NCBI GenBank assembly: GCA_900659855.1
Contig: CAACVI010000003.1
Span: forward strand, 1-64,000
Origin: Candidatus Desulfarcum epimagneticum
GTDB lineage: Bacteria; Desulfobacterota; Desulfobacteria; Desulfobacterales; CR-1
Reading direction: 5' to 3'
DNA length: 64,000 nucleotides
The position numbers and the translations under genes were made by a program. Shown in pieces: positions 25,850-32,968 of the stretch (within the stretch, counting starts at the first letter, position 1; each line of letters begins with the position of its first letter). The notes under the pieces were generated by a model, which had not been told where the DNA came from, made no database searches, and was given only the letters and a program-made list of their open reading frames with translations.

Positions 25850-25878
25850 TTGACTTGAAAACAACCAGGATATAATAT
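25850..25878 (+). promoter_or_regulatory. Promoter of hflKC
   Basis: TTGACT (25850-25855), 17-base spacer, TAATAT (25873-25878). Leader about 50 bases to hflK. Confidence 0.7.
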
Positions 25879-25935
25879 GACGAATTATATAAAAATATTC
25901 AATATTTTAAAAAACCAAACAGGACGGGACAAAAA

Positions 25936-26973
25936 ATGAGCTGGGATTGGGACAAACTTCAGGATCAGAAAAACAGGCAGTCCACAGGGGGCGACATTCC
26001 CCCCCAGATCAACGAAATTGTGGACAAGGTGAAAAAAATCAAATTTCCGGGCGGGCCTCTGATCATTCTGGTCATCATCGCCCTTTTTTTCGCGTCCTCG
26101 ACCTTCTTCACCATCAAGGTGGACGAGGTCGGGGTGGTGCAGCGTTTCGGCAAATACGCCCGAACCGCCCAGCCGGGTCTCAATTTCAAGCTGCCCTCGG
26201 GCATTGAAAAGGTCACCAAGGTGCGGGTGGAGCATGTGTACAAGGAGGAGTTCGGATTTCGCTCCGTCCGCTCGTCGCGCTCGGGCCGCTCCTCCGAGCA
26301 GGAGGACTCCGGCGTGTCTCTGATGCTCACCGGGGATCTGAACGTGGGGGTGGTGCCCTGGATCGTCCAGTACCGCATTAAGGACGCGTACAACTACCTG
26401 TTCAAGGTCAAAGACGTCCGGCGCCTCCTCCGGGACATGTCTGAGGCCAGCATGAGGCAGGTCATCGGGGACCGGAGCATCAACGAGGTGATCTCCAAGC
26501 GGGACGAGATCGCCGATGAGGCGGAGAATGTCCTGCAGACGAAGATGAACGAGTCCGAGGCCGGGATCCAGATTGTGACCATCGAAATGAAGAAAACCAA
26601 CGTGCCGGGGCCGGTTCAGCCCTCGTTCAACGAGGTGAACCAGGCGGTCCAGGAAAAAGAGAAGGTCATCTACCAGGCCAAGGAAGACTACAACAAGGCC
26701 ATCCCCCAGGCCCGGGGAGAGGCCGAGCGCACCATCAAGGCCGCCGAAGGGTACTACCTGGACCGGGTCAACCGGGCCAAGGGCGATTCGTCGAGATTTG
26801 TCTCTCTTTACGAAGAATACGAAAAAGCCAAAGACATCACCAGGCGACGCATGTACCTTGAGGCTTTCGCGGATGTTTACCAGAAACTCGGGAACAAGTA
26901 CATTATCGATTCGAATCAGAAAAACTTCCTTCCCCTTTTAAACATGGAAAAAGGAAAAGGCGCTGTAAAATGA
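25936..26973 (+). CDS. hflK: HflK, membrane protease modulator (SPFH/stomatin family)
   Basis: 345 residues. Short Gln/Lys-rich cytoplasmic head, one membrane helix (about 38-58, LIILVIIALFFASSTFF), then the SPFH domain starting KVDEVGVVQRFGKYARTAQPGLNFKLP, and a long C-terminal coiled coil with the QAKEDYNKAIPQARGEAER motif that is diagnostic for HflK. HflKC forms a periplasmic cage around FtsH and controls its proteolysis of membrane proteins. The stop overlaps the hflC start (ATGA). Confidence 0.95.
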   Translation: MSWDWDKLQDQKNRQSTGGDIPPQINEIVDKVKKIKFPGGPLIILVIIALFFASSTFFTIKVDEVGVVQRFGKYARTAQPGLNFKLPSGIEKVTKVRVEHVYKEEFGFRSVRSSRSGRSSEQEDSGVSLMLTGDLNVGVVPWIVQYRIKDAYNYLFKVKDVRRLLRDMSEASMRQVIGDRSINEVISKRDEIADEAENVLQTKMNESEAGIQIVTIEMKKTNVPGPVQPSFNEVNQAVQEKEKVIYQAKEDYNKAIPQARGEAERTIKAAEGYYLDRVNRAKGDSSRFVSLYEEYEKAKDITRRRMYLEAFADVYQKLGNKYIIDSNQKNFLPLLNMEKGKGAVK

Positions 26974-27914
26974 AAATCAAAGCCGCATTTATTGTTGTCT
27001 TAATCGCCGCCGTGGTGGTCGTCTTCTCTTCGGCCTATGTCATTGACGAGACGGAGCAGGTGGTCATCACCCAGTTCGGGAAATACATTGGAAAACCCAA
27101 GACCAGGCCGGGTCTTTATTTCAAATGGCCCTTTGTCTGGGAAGCCAACTATTTCCCCAAAAATCTTCTGCACTGGGACGGGGACCCCGGCCAGATTCCC
27201 ACCAAGGAAAAGACCTATATATGGGTCAACGCTTTCGCGCGGTGGAAAATCGTGGATCCCATTAAATTTTTCCAGACCATCAACAATGTCAACAGCGCCC
27301 TGGGGCGTCTGGACGACATCATCGACCCCGCCGTGCGAAACTTCATCACCTCATACCGGCTCATTGAAACGGTCCGCAACACCAACCGGGAGATGGATAT
27401 CACGGAAATCGGGCTGGATGAGAACGTGGACAGGAAAAAAAGCGCGCCCTACAAGATCACCACGGGCCGGGACAAAATCACCCTGGGCATTCTGGAGCAG
27501 GCCCTGCCCAAAGTGGCGCGATTCGGCATTGAGCTGGTGGATGTCAAAATCAAGCGGATCAACTATGTGGAGGCGGTCCGAAAATCCGTTTACGGCCGGA
27601 TGATCGCCGAGCGAAGGCAGATCGCGGAAAAGTATCGCTCTGAAGGACAGGGGGAAGCCCGAAAAATCCTGGGCGACAAGGAACGGGATTTAAAGGAGAT
27701 CACATCCATGGCCTATAAGACCGCCCAGGAGGTCAAGGGAAAGGCCGATGCCGAGGCCGTCAAGCTCTACGCCGACGCGTACAGCCGGGACGCGGATTTT
27801 TATTCCTTCACCAAGACCCTGGAAACCTACCGCGAGGCGCTGGATGAGAAAAGCGCGCTGATTCTGTCCACGGATTCGGAGTTTTTGAAGTACTTCAAGG
27901 GATACAAAAAATGA
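26970..27914 (+). CDS. hflC: HflC, membrane protease modulator (SPFH/stomatin family)
   Basis: 314 residues. N-terminal membrane helix (about 4-24), SPFH domain (DETEQVVITQFGKYIGKP... PGLYFKWPF), and a helical C-terminus with RRQIAEKYRSEGQGEARKI, matching HflC. Partner of HflK. The TGA stop is followed immediately by the first base of a MITE-like repeat. Confidence 0.96.
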   Translation: MKIKAAFIVVLIAAVVVVFSSAYVIDETEQVVITQFGKYIGKPKTRPGLYFKWPFVWEANYFPKNLLHWDGDPGQIPTKEKTYIWVNAFARWKIVDPIKFFQTINNVNSALGRLDDIIDPAVRNFITSYRLIETVRNTNREMDITEIGLDENVDRKKSAPYKITTGRDKITLGILEQALPKVARFGIELVDVKIKRINYVEAVRKSVYGRMIAERRQIAEKYRSEGQGEARKILGDKERDLKEITSMAYKTAQEVKGKADAEAVKLYADAYSRDADFYSFTKTLETYREALDEKSALILSTDSEFLKYFKGYKK

Positions 27915-28073
27915 CAGCATCGTAAAAAATCCGATCTACTGTGTTGCAGCGCTTATTTTTAATTGAGGCATACCACATGTATTGCCTCAATTAAAAATAA
28001 CCCCTACGCCTTGTGGCTTAAATTTTATAATATGGAATTTTTTACGACGCTGTCCCGTGATTTTTTACGGGGT
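27915..28073. repeat. MITE-like palindromic element, copy 2 (inverted relative to copy 3)
   Basis: Core 27915-28052 (138 bp) bounded by CAGCATCGTAAAAAA and TTTTTTACGACGCTG. An inner long stem of TTATTTTTAATTGAGGCA with TGCCTCAATTAAAAATAA flanks a short loop. The outer tail TCCCGTGATTTTTTACGG (28053-28070) also occurs inverted at 60223-60240, so the mobile unit may be longer than the core. Confidence 0.85.
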
Positions 28074-28100
28074 TTAAAAAATAAATAAGTGATCACAAAC

Positions 28101-28136
28101 AAAAAAAGCCGGACATGCATGTCCGGCTTTTTTTGT
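28101..28136. terminator. Bidirectional intrinsic terminator
   Basis: Perfect 11-bp stem AGCCGGACATG / CATGTCCGGCT flanked by A7 and T7, so it works on both strands: end of hflKC on plus, and end of the pgsA-tRNA-mS38-like transcript on minus. Confidence 0.9.
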
Positions 28137-28162
28137 TTGTGATTTTAAAACAACGTCGAAGG

Positions 28163-28261
28163 CTATTTGCCCTTTCTGCGCTGGTGTCGGGTTCGGGCCA
28201 GGAGCTTTCGGTGTTTGTGTTTTCTCATTTTCTTTCTTCTTTTCTTAATCACGCTTCCCAA
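28163..28261 (-). CDS. AURKAIP1/COX24 (mS38)-like tiny basic protein
   Basis: 32 residues with a TTG start at 28261, preceded by GGGGGT at good spacing. The product is almost entirely basic: KKRRKKMRKHKHRKL then ARTRHQRRKGK. This matches the short bacterial proteins with an AURKAIP1/COX24 domain, related to mitochondrial ribosomal protein mS38, so ribosome association is likely. The frame remains open upstream through the tRNA-Cys region, which I take as chance. It is too short for most gene finders. Confidence 0.72.
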   Translation of the reverse strand: MGSVIKKRRKKMRKHKHRKLLARTRHQRRKGK

Positions 28262-28339
28262 TGGTTTACCCCCGCTAATAAAAAAAGTTCCTTGAAAAAA
28301 AGGTCGCGGCTTTTGACGCAAAACCCTTTTAATGCGCTC

Positions 28340-28414
28340 TGGAGGCGGCAACCAGATTCGAACTGGTGAATAGCGGTTTTGCAGACCGCTGCCTTACCAC
28401 TTGGCTATGCCGCC
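28340..28414 (-). tRNA. cysT: tRNA-Cys (GCA), CCA encoded
   Basis: 75 nt. Acceptor GGCGGCA / TGCCGCC with T discriminator and encoded CCA, D arm with AGTGGTAAGGC, anticodon loop TCTGCAAAA (GCA), T arm GTTCGAATC. It is 7 bp downstream of tRNA-Gly, same transcript. Confidence 0.97.
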
Positions 28415-28421
28415 ATTAAAA

Positions 28422-28496
28422 TGGAGCGGGAAACGGGATTTGAACCCGCGACTTCGACCTTGGCAAGGTCGCACTCTACCACTGAGTTATTCCCGC
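28422..28496 (-). tRNA. glyW: tRNA-Gly (GCC), CCA encoded
   Basis: 75 nt. Acceptor GCGGGAA / TTCCCGC, D arm CTCAGTGGTAGAG, anticodon loop CTTGCCAAG (GCC), T arm GGTTTGAATCC, encoded TCCA end. Follows pgsA, the arrangement seen in E. coli (pgsA-glyW-cysT). Confidence 0.97.
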
Positions 28497-28508
28497 CTTA
28501 AAAGTTTT

Positions 28509-28537
28509 ACTCTAACGGCTCGCGCTCATTTTGTCAA
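28509..28537 (-). promoter_or_regulatory. tRNA-Gly/Cys promoter
   Basis: Minus strand TTGACA (28537-28532), 17-base spacer, TAGAGT (28514-28509), ending 12 bases before the tRNA-Gly 5' end. Confidence 0.75.
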
Positions 28538-28555
28538 CAGAAAAATCCCGTCCCG

Positions 28556-29131
28556 CTACTTTTCAAACAAAAGGCCCCTGAACTGGATAAAGTAGGCGAC
28601 GCCCGACCAGATGGTCATGCCCAGGGCGGCCCACAGCAGCGCCATCCCGATGGCGTTGAAGTTGATCCCGAAATAAGGGAAATGAATCAAAAGCGGGATA
28701 ATGGCGGCGATCTGGAACCCTGTTTTATACTTTCCCAGTTTTGAGGCCGAGACATCCGCCTCCATGCTGCTTCCGGAGATGAAATTGCGCAGCCCGGTGA
28801 CCGCAAGCTCCCTTCCCACAATGACGCAAACCACCCAGGCCGGGATCCATCCATGGGAGGAGATCATGATAAAAGAACATGATATCAAGAGCTTGTCCGC
28901 CAGGGGATCCATCAGCTTTCCGAAATGGGAAACCAGTCCCCGGCGTCTTGCGACAAACCCGTCCAAAAAATCGGTGATGGCCGCCAGGCTGAATAAAAGC
29001 GTGGCCACCAGGGTGAAAAACCGGTTGGGAAACAGGAGAAGAACCACAATGGCCGGGCAGGCCGCGATCCGAAACAGAGTCAGAAAATTGGGATGGCCGG
29101 CTATTGTTTTTACTTTTTCTTTTGAAATCAT
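28556..29131 (-). CDS. pgsA: CDP-diacylglycerol-glycerol-3-phosphate phosphatidyltransferase
   Basis: 191 residues. Membrane enzyme that makes phosphatidylglycerophosphate. The CDP-alcohol phosphatidyltransferase motif is complete: D-F-L-D-G-F-V-A-R at about 54-62, then G and the two distal Asp in G-K-L-M-D-P-L-A-D. About five membrane helices; length is normal. The next step, PgpA phosphatase, begins at 63592 in this window. It is 19 bp downstream of the transaldolase gene. Confidence 0.93.
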   Translation of the reverse strand: MISKEKVKTIAGHPNFLTLFRIAACPAIVVLLLFPNRFFTLVATLLFSLAAITDFLDGFVARRRGLVSHFGKLMDPLADKLLISCSFIMISSHGWIPAWVVCVIVGRELAVTGLRNFISGSSMEADVSASKLGKYKTGFQIAAIIPLLIHFPYFGINFNAIGMALLWAALGMTIWSGVAYFIQFRGLLFEK

Positions 29132-29150
29132 ATATCCTTAAGGAAAAAAA

Positions 29151-29801
29151 TTATTCTTTCCCCCCCATGCTCTCCCAGTCTTTCAGAAACGACTCAATCC
29201 CCTTGTCCGTCAGGGGATGGGCCGCCAGTTTGGAGAGAACGCTGAATGGAATGGTGGCGATGTCCGCCCCGATGAGCGCGGAATCCAGGACGTGCATGGG
29301 ATTTCGGACGCTGGCCACAATCACTTCGGTGTCGAAGGCGTAGTTGTCGTATATTCCCACAATCTGCTCCACCAGAAGCAGGCCCTCCTGGGAAAGATCG
29401 TCCAGACGGCCCACAAAGGGGCTGACATAGCTCGCGCCGGCCTTGGCCGCCATCAATGCCTGGAGGGGCGAGAAAACCAGGGTGACATTGGTTCTGATCC
29501 CTAAGTCAAACAGCTCCCGGGTCGCCTTTAACCCGTCGGTGGTCATGGGAATCTTGATCACGATGTTTTCGTGGATCGCCGCGAGGTCCCGGGCCTCTTT
29601 GACCATGCCGTCGGCCTCCAGGCTGATCACCTCGGCGCTGATGGGGCCGTCCACGATTCGGCATATGTCCGCGATGATCTCCTCAAACTTCCTTCCTTCC
29701 CTGGCGATCAGGCTGGGATTGGTGGTCACGCCGTCCACCATGCCCATGCTGTGGGCTTCTCTGATTTCATCAATATTGGCCGTGTCGATAAAAAATTTCA
29801 T
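29151..29801 (-). CDS. tal: Small transaldolase / fructose-6-phosphate aldolase family
   Basis: 216 residues. TIM-barrel of the short MipB/TalC type: [16 protein letters not shown], then [15 protein letters not shown], Schiff-base Lys in [29 protein letters not shown], and SPFVGRLDD. Members act as transaldolase (pentose phosphate pathway) or F6P aldolase. In an organism without other pentose-phosphate genes in view, transaldolase is more likely, but the two cannot be separated here. Confidence 0.93.
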   Translation of the reverse strand: MKFFIDTANIDEIREAHSMGMVDGVTTNPSLIAREGRKFEEIIADICRIVDGPISAEVISLEADGMVKEARDLAAIHENIVIKIPMTTDGLKATRELFDLGIRTNVTLVFSPLQALMAAKAGASYVSPFVGRLDDLSQEGLLLVEQIVGIYDNYAFDTEVIVASVRNPMHVLDSALIGADIATIPFSVLSKLAAHPLTDKGIESFLKDWESMGGKE

Positions 29802-29823
29802 GAAAGAGGCTCCTTTTGATTAT

Positions 29824-30090
29824 TCATTTTGGGGCTCCGCGCCTGGATTCCACATAGCGGTCCCGGCATTCGGGGCCGCAGAAAAACAGCGTTTCACCGC
29901 CGGTCTTCCATTTTATCCCGTCTTTTTTGGGGAAATACACCCCGCACTGGGGGTCCTGAATCATGACATCGTCGATTTCGCCGACGGACCCGTTCCTTTG
30001 GACTTTCCGGGACCGGGAGGCCGACCAGGATTTGAAGAGGCGGCGTCCCAGGTAAAAAAGAGCGAAAAGAATGATGAAACGAATCAGCAT
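29824..30090 (-). CDS. PP0621-like small membrane-anchored Cys protein
   Basis: 88 residues. N-terminal membrane helix (MLIRFIILFALFYLGRRLF), basic linker, then a soluble part with MIQDPQCGVYFPKKDGI and FFCGPECRDRYVES. The C-x(n)-C-x-x-x-C arrangement resembles a YHS/MYM-like treble zinc finger and the PP0621 family. Start overlaps folK's stop by 7 bp. Function unknown. Confidence 0.75.
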   Translation of the reverse strand: MLIRFIILFALFYLGRRLFKSWSASRSRKVQRNGSVGEIDDVMIQDPQCGVYFPKKDGIKWKTGGETLFFCGPECRDRYVESRRGAPK

Positions 30091-30581
30091 AGAAAAACCC
30101 CCTGGGAGCGCTCATCCAGCGTGTCCAGCAACGATCCCATGTCCCGCTTAAAAATCGGATGAATGACGTCTTTTCCTATATCACAAATCGGCTTTAACAC
30201 AAAGCGCCTTTTATGCATCCGGGGATGGGGAATCTCAAGGCCCGGGGATTTCAGGACCAGATCGTCAAATAACACAATGTCCATATCCAAAACCCGGGGG
30301 CCGAAGCGGGGGCCGCTCCCATCCCGCCCGGCCTTTTTTTCAATGGATTTCAGCTCCGCCAGAAGATCAAAGGGCTCCAGAATCGTCTCGATTCTGGCGG
30401 CGGCGTTGACAAACCAGTCCTGGTCGATATAGTCCACCGGCTCGGTTTGATAAAAACGGGAAAGCTCCGTCACGACGGACTTCCCGGAATCGGCGATGGC
30501 GCCTATGCCATTTCGGCAGTTCTCCAGTCTCTTCCCGATGTTAGAGCCTGCGCAGATATAGGCGGTATGGCTTTTTTTCAT
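30084..30581 (-). CDS. folK: 2-amino-4-hydroxy-6-hydroxymethyldihydropteridine pyrophosphokinase
   Basis: 165 residues. Folate pathway enzyme. HPPK signatures are present: A-G-S-N-I-G near the start, Y-Q-T-E-P-V, D-W-F-V-N-A-A, G-P-R-V-L-D-M-D-I-V-L-F and H-P-R-M-H-K-R-R-F-V-L-K-P. Length normal. First gene of the folK to pgsA run on minus; a terminator separates it from the qrc operon upstream. Confidence 0.95.
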   Translation of the reverse strand: MKKSHTAYICAGSNIGKRLENCRNGIGAIADSGKSVVTELSRFYQTEPVDYIDQDWFVNAAARIETILEPFDLLAELKSIEKKAGRDGSGPRFGPRVLDMDIVLFDDLVLKSPGLEIPHPRMHKRRFVLKPICDIGKDVIHPIFKRDMGSLLDTLDERSQGVFLC

Positions 30582-30593
30582 GATTTGTAAAAC

Positions 30594-30643
30594 AAAAAAA
30601 GCGCCCCTTTTTCCCCTGGAAGCTTAAAAGAGAAGCGCTTTTT
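30594..30643 (-). terminator. Intrinsic terminator of the qrc operon
   Basis: Minus strand: AAAAAAAGCGC ... GCGCTTTTTTT with a partly paired pyrimidine/purine interior and a T7 tail; follows the 52-residue ORF. The flanking A-run allows some activity on plus as well. Confidence 0.8.
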
Positions 30644-30660
30644 TTCAATGAGCGAAGGCC

Positions 30661-30819
30661 TTAATGATGGCCGCCGTCGTCGTCCTGGAGCGTGTCGACC
30701 GTCGCCTTATAAAAACAATAGCCGAGGCCCAGTCCGAGAATGGAAAGCGCGTACCACAGGCCTCCCATGAAAACGAAATGCGACATATCCCATACCCATT
30801 CAAACGAAAATGGAAACAT
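30661..30819 (-). CDS. Small single-helix membrane protein at the end of the qrc operon
   Basis: 52 residues, ATG at 30819 with a textbook AGGAGG seven bases upstream. MFPFSFEWVWDMSHFVFMGG is followed by a membrane helix (LWYALSILGLGLGYCFYKA) and an acidic, His-ended tail (DTLQDDDGGHH). It lies 34 bp after qrcD and before the operon terminator. A small subunit or assembly factor of the Qrc complex is a reasonable inference; the terminal His pair might bind a metal. Confidence 0.72.
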   Translation of the reverse strand: MFPFSFEWVWDMSHFVFMGGLWYALSILGLGLGYCFYKATVDTLQDDDGGHH

Positions 30820-30853
30820 AATGGTCCTCCTGACGCGCGATGCGTTAAAAAAT

Positions 30854-32092
30854 TCAGTCCGCCGGGTTCAGCTCCCGCTCCTGGGGAAACACCGGCAAAT
30901 AACGGTATGAGATGGAAATCAGGATGATTCCGTACGCCACCGGCAATATGGTGGTGGCCACTTCCTGCCAACTGGGCAAATACAGGGCCCAACTGTCAAA
31001 AGGCAGAACCGGAACCGCCATGACCTGAAGCACCATGACCCAGCGGTTGACGCTCACGCCGATGACCGCCAGAACAATGGCGAGATTCAGCAGGAATTTA
31101 TTGGAGCGCCCTTTTTCCGTGATGAGGATCAAAGCCGGGATGAAGCCGCCGATGACGATCTCCAGAATCAGGATCCATATGCCGTAAAGCGGGTTTCCGG
31201 AGTAAAAATCCATCAGCGTCTGACCCATGCGGGGGAGCGTCACATTGGCCCAGTACAGGGTGTCCACACTCTTGGCCACGATGTAGGTCAAAAGCATCCA
31301 TCCGGATATCTTGGCCAGAAGCTCCACCACACTGTCTTTCACCAGTTTTTTCCGGGTGACCTTTTCCGTTATTTTGGTGACCATGATGGTAAAACACGGT
31401 CCGCACGCGGCGGCCGACCAGGTGAAGAGCAGAAATGTCCAGGGCCATATAAAAAGGCCCTCGCGGAAGGCGAAGGGACGCCCGAAAAGGACGCCGGCCA
31501 CCCCTCCCAGCGAGCCCTGGTGGAAAAATGACAAAAAAGCCCCGGTGGCCGCGAATACGGCCATGATTTCATGCATGTTGTGGCCCAGGTTGTGATAGAA
31601 AGGGACCTTGTCGATTTTTCGGTTTTCCAGGATCAGGGGCACATACTCAATGGTGAGAACGATGAAGTAACACGACAGGCAAAACGCCACTTCCGTGAGC
31701 ATGGAATGCACATTGGCATGCCAGAAAATAAACCAGCCTCTCAGGGGCTGGCCGATGTCAATGGCCAGGATCAGAAGCGCCGAGCTGTAGCATATAAAAC
31801 CGATCAGCACCGCGTAGTTAATGATGTTTTTCAACTCGTCCTTTCCGAAGATGTATCGAAGCAGTCCGGTGAAAAACGCGCCTCCCCCCAGGGCGATGAC
31901 CGCCAGATCCGCCCATATCCACAGGGCAAATCCGTAGTAATCATTCATATTGGTCTGGTTCAGCCCTTTAATCCAGATGAGGCCCATGGCAAAAACGCCC
32001 CACAAAAGCACAAGACCCACAGCGCCGATCCATAATGTGAACTGCCCTGTGGAGCAGCGCTTCACGCCTTTTGGTATTAATGCAGAATCCAT
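30854..32092 (-). CDS. qrcD: QrcD, NrfD/PsrC-type membrane subunit
   Basis: 412 residues with about ten membrane helices. The opening helix (FTLWIGAVGLVLLWGVFAMG) and the N-Y-A-V-L-I-G-F and H-E-I-M-A-V-F segments are typical of the QrcD/DmsC/NrfD family that binds menaquinone. In the Qrc complex it passes electrons from the periplasmic cytochrome c3 pool to menaquinone for sulfate respiration. Downstream of qrcC by 44 bp. Confidence 0.9.
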   Translation of the reverse strand: MDSALIPKGVKRCSTGQFTLWIGAVGLVLLWGVFAMGLIWIKGLNQTNMNDYYGFALWIWADLAVIALGGGAFFTGLLRYIFGKDELKNIINYAVLIGFICYSSALLILAIDIGQPLRGWFIFWHANVHSMLTEVAFCLSCYFIVLTIEYVPLILENRKIDKVPFYHNLGHNMHEIMAVFAATGAFLSFFHQGSLGGVAGVLFGRPFAFREGLFIWPWTFLLFTWSAAACGPCFTIMVTKITEKVTRKKLVKDSVVELLAKISGWMLLTYIVAKSVDTLYWANVTLPRMGQTLMDFYSGNPLYGIWILILEIVIGGFIPALILITEKGRSNKFLLNLAIVLAVIGVSVNRWVMVLQVMAVPVLPFDSWALYLPSWQEVATTILPVAYGIILISISYRYLPVFPQERELNPAD

Positions 32093-32136
32093 AAGTCCTT
32101 TTGCTCCTATATGCTGTCTTTTTTAGCGGATCGCTC

Positions 32137-32946
32137 CTAATGAGCCGATTTTTTTTCGTCTTTCAGGTAATTGTCCCCCGCTCTCCGGACCCACTCCCGG
32201 GATGAAAGATAATAAACCTTGGGATTGGTTCCCAGGCGTTCCAGAAGCCTGAAGACATGGGGATTTTTGGGTCGGCCCCCATGCTTGAGATCCGGCTTTG
32301 CCAGTTGATGGACCTGGTGGTCCGGGTTGTTGAGGTCTCCGAATGTGATGGCCCCGGCCGGGCAGGCCTGGGCGCACGCGGTCTGGTATTCCTCTTCCTC
32401 GATGTCATCCCTGTCCTCATAATAGGCCTTGTTCATGGCCGATTGATACCGATGGAAGCAGAAGCTGCATTTTTCCACCACTCCCCGCATCCTCGGGGAA
32501 ACGTCGGGGCTTAGATATTTTTCCATCCCCTCCGGCCACACGGGATCCCACCAGTTGAAATACCGGGCATGATACGGACAGGAGGCCATGCAGTACCGGC
32601 ATCCAAAGCACCGGGTGTAAATCTGGCTCACGATTCCCGTCTGAGTACTGTAATCGGTGGCGGTGGCGGGGCATACGGAGACGCAGGGCGAATGGCCGTG
32701 ATCTCCCTCGCAATGCATGCAGGGCCTCGGCAAATAGCATATCTCCTCATTGGGAAACGGTTTGCCGTTGGTCAGTTTGAACACCCTCATCCAGGTGATG
32801 CTCAGCAGCTTGTCGGACTCATCCGCCTTGAACGGCACATTGTTTTCAGACATGCACGCCACCATGCACGAACCGCATCCCACGCACTTGTCCAGATCTA
32901 CAACCATCCCATATTTTTTGGCATTCTGATGATTACGTCGTTTCAT
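32137..32946 (-). CDS. qrcC: QrcC, periplasmic iron-sulfur subunit
   Basis: 269 residues. Four-cluster ferredoxin of the NrfC/DmsB type: CVGCGSCMVAC; CMHCEGDHGHSPCVSVCPA; CFGCRYCMASCPY; and C-S-F-C ... CAQACP. It carries no signal peptide of its own and probably rides out with the Tat-exported QrcB. It joins QrcA/B to QrcD. Confidence 0.92.
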   Translation of the reverse strand: MKRRNHQNAKKYGMVVDLDKCVGCGSCMVACMSENNVPFKADESDKLLSITWMRVFKLTNGKPFPNEEICYLPRPCMHCEGDHGHSPCVSVCPATATDYSTQTGIVSQIYTRCFGCRYCMASCPYHARYFNWWDPVWPEGMEKYLSPDVSPRMRGVVEKCSFCFHRYQSAMNKAYYEDRDDIEEEEYQTACAQACPAGAITFGDLNNPDHQVHQLAKPDLKHGGRPKNPHVFRLLERLGTNPKVYYLSSREWVRRAGDNYLKDEKKSAH

Positions 32947-32968
32947 TAGACCCTCGTAAAAAAATGTT

